Shown in pieces: positions 6,257 to 12,186 of a stretch of 12,701 nt of DNA. Positions within the stretch are counted from its first letter, which is position 1. Each line of letters starts with the position of its first letter. The notes beneath the pieces were generated by a model. The model worked only from the letters and a program-made list of their open reading frames with translations, ran no database searches and was not told the origin of the DNA. Position numbers and translations under genes: made by a program. This DNA is from SZUA-430 sp044375275 (GTDB lineage Bacteria > Pseudomonadota > Alphaproteobacteria > Micropepsales > Micropepsaceae): assembly GCA_044375275.1 (NCBI GenBank), contig JBILMZ010000093.1, forward strand, positions 1 through 12,701, read 5' to 3'.

Positions 6257-6910
6257 CTGCTTTCGCGGGCGTCCGGTGGGGTGAGGTTTCAGACGGCGGC
6301 CGCTTGAAACTTCGAGGGTGGACAGGAAGCTTTCGGATCCCAGCGGGCGGCCCACGGCTTCGGCCTGTCGCAATTGTTCGAATGCAGCGTCATCGTTGCC
6401 CGAACGAAGCATTGCCCTGACGTCGGGATAGCGCGCCAGCACCGGTTCGCTTCGCGTGATGGCATCGTTCCTGCCCAGCCATGCGTGGATGCTCGACCAT
6501 GGCCAGGCTTCTGCCACGTCGCACAGTCCCGCACGAACCGGGTTGAGCACGACGTAGCGCAGCGCGGCGCGCAGGTGGCCCTCTTCCATCGCGACGCAAC
6601 CGAACCGTCCCTGCCAGAAGTGTCCAGACCTCTCGAGGCGCTTGTGCACATGGCCGGCATAGTAGCGGTGCATGGGCGCGAGCATCCGCCTGAGGCCGTC
6701 GGTATCATGTGGGACGAGGATCATGTGCACGTGGTTGGGCATCAGCACCCAAGCCCATACTTCCACATCGGCCCGGGGTGCATGCTCGGCGAGGAGATCG
6801 CGATAGAGAGCGTAGTCGCTCTGCATGAAAAATGTGCGGGAGCGACCGTTGCCGCGCTGCGTGACGTGGTGGGGGTGGCCTGGGAAAACGGCTCTTGCGA
6901 TACGGGGCAT
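6251..6910 (-). CDS. REP-associated tyrosine transposase (RAYT), Y1/HUH family
   Basis: A 219-residue DNA-cleaving protein of the IS200/IS605-like Y1 superfamily, RAYT branch. RAYTs cut and rejoin single-stranded DNA at REP-type hairpins and are thought to spread those palindromes. Visible hallmarks are the N-terminal PRIARAVFPGHPHHVTQRGN, the HUH metal motif H60-V61-H62 in MPNHVHMIL, SGHFWQGRF (95-103), and RYVVLNPVRAGL (118-129), whose Tyr119 is the probable nucleophile by position. The C-terminal 60 residues are divergent and basic at the end (GRPRKQA). ATG 6910 was chosen because the family begins M-P-R; a TTG at 6997 would add 29 unrelated residues. The last codons lie in the left palindrome, and the 5' side faces the right palindrome about 100 bases away. 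No frame break or missing catalytic residue is seen, so it may be active. Confidence 0.92.
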   Translation of the reverse strand: MPRIARAVFPGHPHHVTQRGNGRSRTFFMQSDYALYRDLLAEHAPRADVEVWAWVLMPNHVHMILVPHDTDGLRRMLAPMHRYYAGHVHKRLERSGHFWQGRFGCVAMEEGHLRAALRYVVLNPVRAGLCDVAEAWPWSSIHAWLGRNDAITRSEPVLARYPDVRAMLRSGNDDAAFEQLRQAEAVGRPLGSESFLSTLEVSSGRRLKPHPTGRPRKQA

Positions 6911-7011
6911 TGTCGGTTCGACCCTTCGATGGAAAGGGCGGCAGGGTGGCGATGTCGATGGCGTCAATGCGGTCGAATTCGGGCGGATTTCAGCCAAACT
7001 GTCGCAAGAAC

Positions 7012-7093
7012 AACCCGTGACAGTGCACTCATTTCCGCAATTCTCCCCGAGGATCGCGCGGTGCCTTGGGAAATGAGTGCACTGTCACGGGTT
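7012..7093. repeat. Long palindrome right of the RAYT gene (25-bp perfect stem)
   Basis: Left arm 7012-7036 and right arm 7069-7093 are perfect reverse complements over 25 bases, with a 32-base loop. The stem core is the same as in 6158-6256, but here it extends inward through TCC/GGA and lacks the outer GCATGA. The loop is unrelated to the left hairpin's loop. A T tract (7092-7096) follows, so it may also stop transcription heading rightwards. Confidence 0.95.
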
Positions 7094-7146
7094 TTTGTTT
7101 CCTGAGCGGGAAATTTTGTTGGATTGGGGCGGGAAAGTCAGAGATA

Positions 7147-7165
7147 TTTACCGTTCGGGAAATAT
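7147..7165. promoter_or_regulatory. hipBA operator, left site
   Basis: TTTACCGTTCGGGAAATAT is a perfect 19-base inverted match to 7194-7212. Its inner 16 bases (7147-7162) are themselves a near-palindrome, TTT-A-CCG-TT-CGG-G-AAA, as expected for a dimeric helix-turn-helix repressor. HipB is the natural candidate. The centre of this dyad lies 50 bases from that of the right site, close to a whole number of helical turns. Confidence 0.8.
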
Positions 7166-7193
7166 GTTAGGGGATGCTTCAGGTTTCCGGGCT

Positions 7194-7212
7194 ATATTTC
7201 CCGAACGGTAAA
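7194..7212. promoter_or_regulatory. hipBA operator, right site
   Basis: ATATTTCCCGAACGGTAAA is the inverted partner of 7147-7165 and ends only 4 bases before the hipB start codon. A TATATT at 7193-7198 overlaps it and could be a -10 element; no good -35 is seen 16-18 bases upstream. Binding here would block transcription or the earliest steps of elongation. Confidence 0.8.
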
Positions 7213-7216
7213 AATC

Positions 7217-7459
7217 ATGACACGCAAGACCCTGACCCCTGCTGCCATTGGCGCCCTGATCCGCAAGACCCGCAAGGATGCGGGGTTGCGGCAGGACGAG
7301 CTTGCGGGGGCGGCGGGTGTGGGGCTTCGCTTCATCGTCGACCTGGAAGCTGGCAAGCCTACCGCACAGCTTGGAAAGACCTTGCAGGTCCTCGCGGCGC
7401 TGGGCTGTTCACTGGAGATCACGCCGCCGCCTACACGTGACAAAACGGGGACATCATGA
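7217..7459 (+). CDS. hipB: HipB-like antitoxin, Xre-family helix-turn-helix
   Basis: An 80-residue DNA-binding protein. The helix-turn-helix spans about residues 8-55: IGALIRKTRKDAGLRQDELA, then AGVGLRFIVDLEAGK as the recognition part. A following helix (LGKTLQVLAALG) and a short strand (SLEITPPP) match HipB, which dimerises, represses the operon and neutralises HipA. ATG 7217 was chosen because the upstream in-frame extension runs through the operators. No strong Shine-Dalgarno is seen (GGTAAAAATC precedes). Its last four bases overlap the hipA start (ATGA), which indicates translational coupling. Autorepression through the two inverted operators is the likely control. Confidence 0.9.
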   Translation: MTRKTLTPAAIGALIRKTRKDAGLRQDELAGAAGVGLRFIVDLEAGKPTAQLGKTLQVLAALGCSLEITPPPTRDKTGTS

Positions 7460-8727
7460 CCCTGCGCGTCCTCAATGTCTGGTGGGACGGGCGCCTCGTG
7501 GGGCAGGTGACGCAGAACGTGCATGGCGAGCTGGGCTTTGCCTATGCGCCGGAATGGCTCGCAGACGGGCAGGCGCCGGCCCTGTCGGCTTCGCTGCCGA
7601 AAATCGGGGACAGTTTCAATCGCCGGCAGTGCCGGCCGTTCTTCGGTGGGCTTCTCCCGGAGGAGGCGCAGCGAGATGCTGCGGCGCAGGCGCTGGGTGT
7701 TTCGCGTGGCAATGACTTTGCGCTGCTTGACCGGCTCGGCGGTGATGTGGCGGGAGCGCTTCAGTTGCTGCCGCCCGGCGACGCGCCTGTGGCATCGGCT
7801 GGTGCCCCGCAAGCCGTTGCGCTTGACGATGCGGGGCTCGTAGGTGTGCTTGATGCGCTGCCGCTGCGGCCGCTCCTCGCCGGTTCCGAGGGCCTTCGTC
7901 TCTCGCTCGCCGGTGCGCAGTCCAAGGTGCCGGTCGTGCTGGTCGATGGTGCCGTTGCCCTGCCTGTTGCCGGGCAGGCGACCACGCATATCCTGAAGCC
8001 GCCCATCACGCGCTTTGCGGCGACGACGGAGAACGAAGCCTTCGTGATGCGGCTTGCAAAGGCAATCGGGCTTGATGTGGCGGCTGTCGAGCCGCGTGTG
8101 GTGCGCGACCGCACCTTCCTGCTCGTCGAGCGCTTTGACCGTCAGCGAGCGGCAGACGGCATCGTGCGCCGTATCCACCAGGAAGATTTCTGCCAGGCGC
8201 TTGGCGTGCCGCCAGAGACCAAATATGCGAGCGAGGGCGGCCCGACATTCAAGGACTGTTTTGCGCTGCTGCGCCGCGTGTCGGCGACGCCGGCCGTGGA
8301 TGTGCTCAAGCTGCTGGATGCGGTTGTCTTCAACCTCATCGCAGGCAACGCGGATGCGCATGGCAAGAATTTCTCGATCCACTATCGCCCGGGGGCGGCG
8401 GCCCTGGCGCCCCTGTACGACCTGCTGGCGACGGTTGCCTATCCCGAGATATCACCCAAGCTGGCGATGAAGATCGGCAAGCGGGCGACGCTGGGCGAGG
8501 TTGACCTGAAGGGTTGGACGGCCTTTGCCGCCGACGCTGGCGTCGGCCTGCCTCTGATCCGGCGGCGCGTACAGGAACTCAGTGACAGCGTGCTGGCGCA
8601 GGCCGCGTCTGTCGCGGGTGCGCTTGTGCAACCGGGCCTTGATGGCGATGCGCTGTCGCGGTTTGCTGATCTGGCCTGCGAGCGGGCCCGGCAATGTGCG
8701 CTGACCGTGCGCAAGGTGCCGGCGTAG
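7456..8727 (+). CDS. hipA: HipA-like toxin, serine/threonine kinase
   Basis: A 423-residue toxin kinase, near the length of E. coli HipA, which phosphorylates glutamyl-tRNA synthetase and causes growth arrest and persistence; the target of this homologue is not known. The N-terminal subdomain (1-110) includes FFGGLLPE. Ser150 in RLSLAGAQSK matches the position of the autophosphorylated serine in the E. coli enzyme. HILKPP supplies Lys181, the ATP lysine. GNADAHGKNFSI gives the catalytic Asp300 and metal ligand Asn305, and PLYDLL gives Asp322 of the metal-binding motif. All key residues are present, so it should be catalytically competent. It overlaps hipB by 4 bases. The operon lies immediately right of the transposase-associated palindrome. 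Confidence 0.93.
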   Translation: MTLRVLNVWWDGRLVGQVTQNVHGELGFAYAPEWLADGQAPALSASLPKIGDSFNRRQCRPFFGGLLPEEAQRDAAAQALGVSRGNDFALLDRLGGDVAGALQLLPPGDAPVASAGAPQAVALDDAGLVGVLDALPLRPLLAGSEGLRLSLAGAQSKVPVVLVDGAVALPVAGQATTHILKPPITRFAATTENEAFVMRLAKAIGLDVAAVEPRVVRDRTFLLVERFDRQRAADGIVRRIHQEDFCQALGVPPETKYASEGGPTFKDCFALLRRVSATPAVDVLKLLDAVVFNLIAGNADAHGKNFSIHYRPGAAALAPLYDLLATVAYPEISPKLAMKIGKRATLGEVDLKGWTAFAADAGVGLPLIRRRVQELSDSVLAQAASVAGALVQPGLDGDALSRFADLACERARQCALTVRKVPA

Positions 8728-8841
8728 TCTGGTTGCATGCGGGGTCGGGCCTGAGGGCTGGCCATAACCTCGCAGGTAATTGCAGCCATGCAGGTGGTGG
8801 CTTATCCCTTCGTTGAGAGCCACACTTGCGGAGATTGCCAC

Positions 8842-9183
8842 ATGAACCTGCTTCGAACTGTCCTGGTCGTGCACCTGGCCGTGCTGTCTGCCTATACGGC
8901 CATCGTGATGATGAACCATGGCTGGAACCTGTTTCCGGCCTTCTTCGGGGACATGGCGGCGATGGGGTGGGCGGGTCAGTTCAATCTCGACTTCATCGGC
9001 TTCCTGATGCTGTCGGCATTGTTGACGGCCTGGCGCAACAGTTTCTCGCCTCTCGGCCTGCTGCTGGGCGTCGTGGCGTTCTTCGGTGGCATGGTGTTCC
9101 TGTCGATCTATGTGCTGATCCTCAGCCTGAGCGCCCGGGACATCCAGGAGATCCTGCTCGGGAGCGCGGCGCGCCCTGGCTGA
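8842..9183 (+). CDS. Small three-helix membrane protein, function unknown
   Basis: A 113-residue inner-membrane protein with hydrophobic segments near residues 4-22, 49-63 and 69-94. The middle contains NLDFIGFLMLSALLTAWRN, a pattern I associate with small conserved membrane proteins of alpha- and gammaproteobacteria, without a known function. The ATG at 8842 has GGAG 8 bases upstream; an in-frame ATG at 8788 would add an 18-residue, Cys-containing extension and is less likely. It stands alone between hipA and a pseudogene. Confidence 0.72.
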   Translation: MNLLRTVLVVHLAVLSAYTAIVMMNHGWNLFPAFFGDMAAMGWAGQFNLDFIGFLMLSALLTAWRNSFSPLGLLLGVVAFFGGMVFLSIYVLILSLSARDIQEILLGSAARPG

Positions 9184-9443
9184 AGGGTTGCTACTCGGTC
9201 TGGAAGCGGATCCGGACCTTGACCGTGACGCCGGTTGCGGGTGCACCCGCCGAGCCAGACACAAGACCCACACATGCTGTCAGCCAAACTGCGCACAACG
9301 CTGCCTCCCGAAACGAACACGTGAAATTCCCACGCGTGCGCGCGCCCGTCGAGGGTGGCGTGGCCGTCATGACCCGCGAGGTCATCGAACAGGACGGGTA
9401 TTCATCAGCGCCTGCATTCCCATTCACCAACAGGAGGCTTCCC
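9184..9443. other. Intergenic region upstream of the epoxide-hydrolase-like pseudogene
   Basis: No convincing gene is seen. A minus-strand open frame ending at 9191 has a weakly hydrophobic stretch but no family resemblance and no good start. The only clear element is the strong AGGAGG at 9432-9437, six bases before the ATG of the pseudogene. Confidence 0.4.
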
Positions 9444-9709
9444 ATGTCCGCATCCCCCATCGATGTCGCCCGCCAGTTCATGAAGCTGATGGAGCCGCTG
9501 AACTATGACGCGGCGCTGAAGCACGTGTCGGGCACGGTCACCTACATGAACCCGCCGCCGGGCCGGTTGTGTGCCTTGAGCGCCTCGACCGGCACCGCCT
9601 GGCGGACAAGTGGGTCGAACTGCCCGTGACGGGCGTCTTCGAGGTTCACGACGGACTCATTACCTATTGGCGCAACTATTTCGACGCCGCGACGATCATG
9701 TCGCAATGA
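9444..9709 (+). pseudogene. Limonene-1,2-epoxide hydrolase-like protein, internally deleted and frameshifted
   Basis: The reading starts well (AGGAGG then ATG): MSASPIDVARQFMKLMEPLN, then a segment ending YMNPPP, typical of the N-terminal half of limonene-epoxide-hydrolase-like SnoaL/NTF2-fold proteins. The same frame then becomes unrelated (LCALSASTGTAWRT) and stops at 9629. The lost C-terminal half is found in another frame from about 9566: VVCLERLDRHRLADKWVELP, then TGVFEVHDGLITYWRNYFD, and a stop at 9709. Against a typical member, about 35 residues between YMN and the VxxERxD strand are missing, so this is an out-of-frame internal deletion and not a single-base slip. The intact parent would have been a small cytosolic hydrolase or isomerase-fold protein of about 120-130 residues. 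Confidence 0.82.
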
Positions 9710-9793
9710 CCCGCGCGTTAAGCCTGTTGCGGGGCTCTTCATTCAGCAAGCGTTCAGGTGATGGCACTTAAATCGCCCGGGACCAAACGGGGG

Positions 9794-10672
9794 ATGACCA
9801 TGACAAGACTGATGTGGCTGATGGTGCTGGCGGCAACGCTGGCGTTCGACGGAGCGGCACGGGCGGCGGATGCGCCTGCCGTGGGCCGTCCCGAAACGAT
9901 GTCCTATGGGCCGGACGCGCTGCAGGCGCTGGATGTCTGGCGGGCGCGCGGCACTGCCGGGCCGGCGCCGCTTGTGGTCTTTGTCCATGGTGGTGCGTGG
10001 AAGTTCGGTGACAAGAAGACCTCCAGCAGTTCATGGCAGACCCCGCACTTCCTTGCGACGGGCCATGCCTTCGCATCGATCAACTATCGGCTGGTGCCGC
10101 AGGTTGCCGTGGAGGCACAGGCGGACGATGTCGCCATGTCCCTGAAATTCCTGCTGGATCGTGCACCGTCGCTGGGCTTTGACCGCCGGCGCGTCGTGCT
10201 GATGGGTCACAGCGCCGGGGCCCATCTTTCAGCCCTTGTCGGCACGGATGAGCGCTACCTGCGCAAGGCTGGACTGTCTCCTGCCGATATCGCAGGCGTG
10301 ATCCTTCTGGATGGGGCGGCCTATGATGTGCCGTCGCAGGTGGACGGTGCGGGGTTCTTCATGCGTCGCACCTATGACCAGGCCTTCGGGACCGATCCGG
10401 CCCGCCAGCGCCTTCTCTCGCCGACGCTCCATGCTGCGGCCCCCAATGTCTCGTCGTTCCTGATCCTGCATGTGCAGCGACCTGATGCTGTCAGGCAGTC
10501 ACAAGAACTGGGCGCAGCGCTGCGCGCGGCCGGAACGGCTGCGGAAGTGCAGGGGCTTCCGGGCGAGGGGCGCTCAGGCCACCGCGAGATCAATGTGCAG
10601 CTGGGTGATCCGTCCTATCCGGGCACGGCAATCGTTGATCGCTGGCTGGTGAGGCTGTTCGCTTCGCGGTAA
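9794..10672 (+). CDS. Secreted alpha/beta hydrolase (carboxylesterase / BD-FAE-like)
   Basis: A 292-residue exported hydrolase. The N-terminus (RLMWLMVLAATLAFDGAARA, then ADAP) is a Sec signal peptide with likely cleavage after ARA. HGGAW (65-69) is the oxyanion-hole motif of hormone-sensitive-lipase and kynurenine-formamidase-like esterases. GHSAGAH holds the nucleophile Ser140, and GHRE gives the likely catalytic His263. The acid is probably the Asp in LHVQRPDAV. The substrate is an ester or amide of unknown kind. ATG 9794 was chosen because it opens the signal peptide; a GTG at 9758 is also in frame and ATG 9800 lies just inside. No operon partner is present: the next gene converges 29 bases downstream without a visible terminator. 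Confidence 0.87.
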   Translation: MTMTRLMWLMVLAATLAFDGAARAADAPAVGRPETMSYGPDALQALDVWRARGTAGPAPLVVFVHGGAWKFGDKKTSSSSWQTPHFLATGHAFASINYRLVPQVAVEAQADDVAMSLKFLLDRAPSLGFDRRRVVLMGHSAGAHLSALVGTDERYLRKAGLSPADIAGVILLDGAAYDVPSQVDGAGFFMRRTYDQAFGTDPARQRLLSPTLHAAAPNVSSFLILHVQRPDAVRQSQELGAALRAAGTAAEVQGLPGEGRSGHREINVQLGDPSYPGTAIVDRWLVRLFASR

Positions 10673-10701
10673 CACCCGCGAGTGCCTCCATCATGATCGG
10701 C

Positions 10702-11187
10702 TTACTCCGGCGGCGTGAGGCGAACGCGTATCTCACGCACACGCGTGAGCAAAGGCTGGAGTTCGCTGATGTCGGCGCCGTGGTCGAAGGTCACTTTCTT
10801 TTCTCCAGCCCTCACCGTGATGGCGAGCGACTCGGCACCACCGTCGGCGCAGTCGGGGCAGCCGATTGTTTCGGGGAGGCTCGCGATGCGCGCGGAGGCT
10901 GCGAGCGTCGTGAGCTGCTGCCATTCTCCGGCGGCCGGTGTTGCGGTGAAGCGCTGGACGGGCAGGTTCGGAGCGCCGCGTCCTCCGGGCTCACGGATGA
11001 GGACGAATTGCGTCTCCGTCAGCTCGAGGCGTGTGCGGCAGTAGCCAGAGCACATGCCGAAGGACGTGGTGGACACGATGCGCGTGACCGGGCTTGCGGC
11101 CGGGCCGGGCTGTGTTGCTGTCGTGTCGCAAGCGGAGAGGGCAAGGCTGCCTGCGATGATGATCAGGATCTTGCGGAGAATGTTCAT
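10702..11187 (-). CDS. Lipoprotein of unknown function (DUF6438-like pattern)
   Basis: A 161-residue predicted lipoprotein. The N-terminus MNILRKILIIIAGSLALSAC is a lipoprotein signal with lipobox LSAC and lipidated Cys20; Asp follows at +2, which in enterobacteria would favour inner-membrane retention. The mature part has a CxxxC (C46, C50 in FGMCSGYC) and a CPDCADGGAE segment (C110, C113). This layout is reminiscent of the DUF6438 family, judged by eye only. It starts inside the stop of the upstream gene (ATGA, 11184-11187), with GGTGGA just before the ATG, so the two are translated as a coupled pair. Longer upstream readings in this frame are shadows of that gene. Confidence 0.8.
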   Translation of the reverse strand: MNILRKILIIIAGSLALSACDTTATQPGPAASPVTRIVSTTSFGMCSGYCRTRLELTETQFVLIREPGGRGAPNLPVQRFTATPAAGEWQQLTTLAASARIASLPETIGCPDCADGGAESLAITVRAGEKKVTFDHGADISELQPLLTRVREIRVRLTPPE

Positions 11188-11501
11188 GTTCCACCCAGTT
11201 TGGAGTAAGCAAGACGGTCCTTGTTGTCGCGCATGAGCATGGTCAGGCCGGAGATCGTGCTGAGGCCCAGGCCCGTAGGCAGTTCGGCATACTCGTCCCA
11301 TTCGATCTTGGCGTAGGCCTCGCCCGCGACCTTGTCCCATTTGCCGGACGGTTTCTTGATCTCGATCTGTGCGACCGTTGCCTTGAAGACGAGGCGGACA
11401 ATGGCTTCGGTAGGCTTTGCAGGCCGGACGAGGCAGATGGCGTCGCCAATTTGTTGCCAGCCATTTGCCAGGGCCCAGCTGGCCAGTTCTTCCTTCGTCA
11501 T
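11184..11501 (-). CDS. Conserved-type hypothetical protein, 105 residues
   Basis: A soluble 105-residue protein without a recognised domain. It opens MTKEELASWALANGWQQIGD and continues with AIVRLVFKATVAQIEIKKPSGKW and a SGLTMLMRDNKDR segment, a layout I recognise from unnamed alphaproteobacterial proteins with no known role. No signal or membrane segment is seen. ATG 11501 was chosen because AGCAGG lies just upstream and the family-like sequence begins there; the longer frame to 11606 is not protein-like. It is the first gene of a two-gene operon with the lipoprotein, and divergent from the SRPBCC gene with a 152-base gap that should hold both promoters. Confidence 0.72.
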   Translation of the reverse strand: MTKEELASWALANGWQQIGDAICLVRPAKPTEAIVRLVFKATVAQIEIKKPSGKWDKVAGEAYAKIEWDEYAELPTGLGLSTISGLTMLMRDNKDRLAYSKLGGT

Positions 11502-11653
11502 TGCCTGCTCTTTCGCGAGAGTGCGTGTCGGGGTTGAGTCTAGCGGTGGCCGTCCGGGAAGTCGACCTGCGCGGCGCGGATAGGCATTGGCGTGGGGTCG
11601 CGACAAGGGCGCCTGCCTGTGCTAGTCAGCCATCATCTGTCATTGGAGTCGTC

Positions 11654-12148
11654 ATGCCGAAAGCCCCCAAGCCCCACACCCAGGTTGGCGAGGATTACCT
11701 CGCCGTTGCGAAGAGCAAGCCCGCCATCGTCCATCGTTTTCCCTTTCCCGCCAAGGTGGTCTGGGCGGCTCTGCTCGATGGCAAGGCGTGGACCGAGTGG
11801 TTGCCGATCACGAAAGTGACGTGGACAAGCCCGCAGCCCTTCGGCCCGGGTACCACACGCACGGTCGAGATCGGATCGCAGGTGGTCGAGGAAACCTTCT
11901 TCGCCTGGGAAGATGGCAAGCGCATGGCGTTCCGGTTCGAGCGCTCCACGCTGCCTGTCTCGGCTGCCGTTGAAGATTACAGCGTGGTCGAGGTGCCGGG
12001 CGGGTGCGAGCTGCACTGGTCTGGCCGCGTCAGCGCCATGTTTCCGCTGGGCTGGCTCGTCAATCGCCAGCTGGCGGGTGGCATCAAGTCAGGACTGCCG
12101 AAGCTGGAGGCGCTGATCCGCAACGACCCCAAGCGCTTCGGCCTCTGA
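11654..12148 (+). CDS. SRPBCC (START/Bet v1-like) domain protein
   Basis: A 164-residue cytosolic protein of the SRPBCC superfamily, which forms a helix-grip fold with a deep hydrophobic pocket for lipids or other ligands. The usual elements are present: an FPFPAKVVWAALLDGKAWTEW strand and helix near residues 29-49, a central sheet including PGTTRTVEIG and EETFFAWEDGKRMAFRFE, and a long C-terminal helix (GWLVNRQLAGGIKSGLPKLE). Its ligand or reaction cannot be deduced. GGAG at 11645-11648 lies 5 bases before the ATG, which fixes the start; the frame's extension to 11417 overlaps the divergent gene and is discarded. Confidence 0.8.
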   Translation: MPKAPKPHTQVGEDYLAVAKSKPAIVHRFPFPAKVVWAALLDGKAWTEWLPITKVTWTSPQPFGPGTTRTVEIGSQVVEETFFAWEDGKRMAFRFERSTLPVSAAVEDYSVVEVPGGCELHWSGRVSAMFPLGWLVNRQLAGGIKSGLPKLEALIRNDPKRFGL

Positions 12149-12154
12149 AATGCA

Positions 12155-12186
12155 GGCTCAGCAATAGGGCCGGCTCAGCAATAGGG
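12155..12186. repeat. 15-bp direct repeat at the end of the last gene
   Basis: GGCTCAGCAATAGGG occurs at 12155-12169 and again at 12172-12186, 17 bases apart. The second copy contains the stop and last codons of the minus-strand gene, so the first is a short slippage-type duplicate of the gene's 3' end. Confidence 0.85.

Larger units (their letters stand above)
6086..7093. mobile_element. RAYT transposase with flanking long palindromes (candidate REP-type element)
   Basis: The unit comprises a partial duplicate of a palindrome (6086-6157), a full 31-bp-stem palindrome (6158-6256), a RAYT gene (6251-6910, minus) and a second palindrome with the same stem core (7012-7093). The shared core in both palindromes is CCCGTGACAGTGCACTCATT and its reverse complement, while the loops differ completely. 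The arrangement matches known RAYT genes, which are usually bordered by the REP-type palindromes they recognise. No flanking target-site duplication was found, as expected for this enzyme class. The limits given are those of the repeats, not proven element ends. Confidence 0.6.

Noticed and set aside
6911..6997. Upstream TTG start for the RAYT gene adding 29 residues
   Set aside because: RAYT proteins start close to the M-P-R-x-A-R segment; the extension is Pro/Ser/Thr-rich with no resemblance to the family.
7116..7150. Promoter with TTGTTG or TTGGGG as -35 and TATTTA as -10 before hipB
   Set aside because: Spacers are 23 or 15 bases, outside the usual range, so no promoter is called.
8788..8841. 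Earlier ATG for the small membrane protein
   Set aside because: GGAG is correctly spaced before ATG 8842, where a hydrophobic helix begins; the extension contains a Cys-rich stretch without support.
9191..9481. Minus-strand 96-residue open frame with a weak hydrophobic stretch (possible small exported protein)
   Set aside because: It overlaps the ribosome site and start of the pseudogene, has no credible start signal, and its charged start region does not make a good signal peptide.
9444..9629. Functional 61-residue protein instead of a pseudogene
   Set aside because: The second half of the same fold, including the GVFEVHDG segment, continues in another frame directly downstream, so a broken gene explains both parts.
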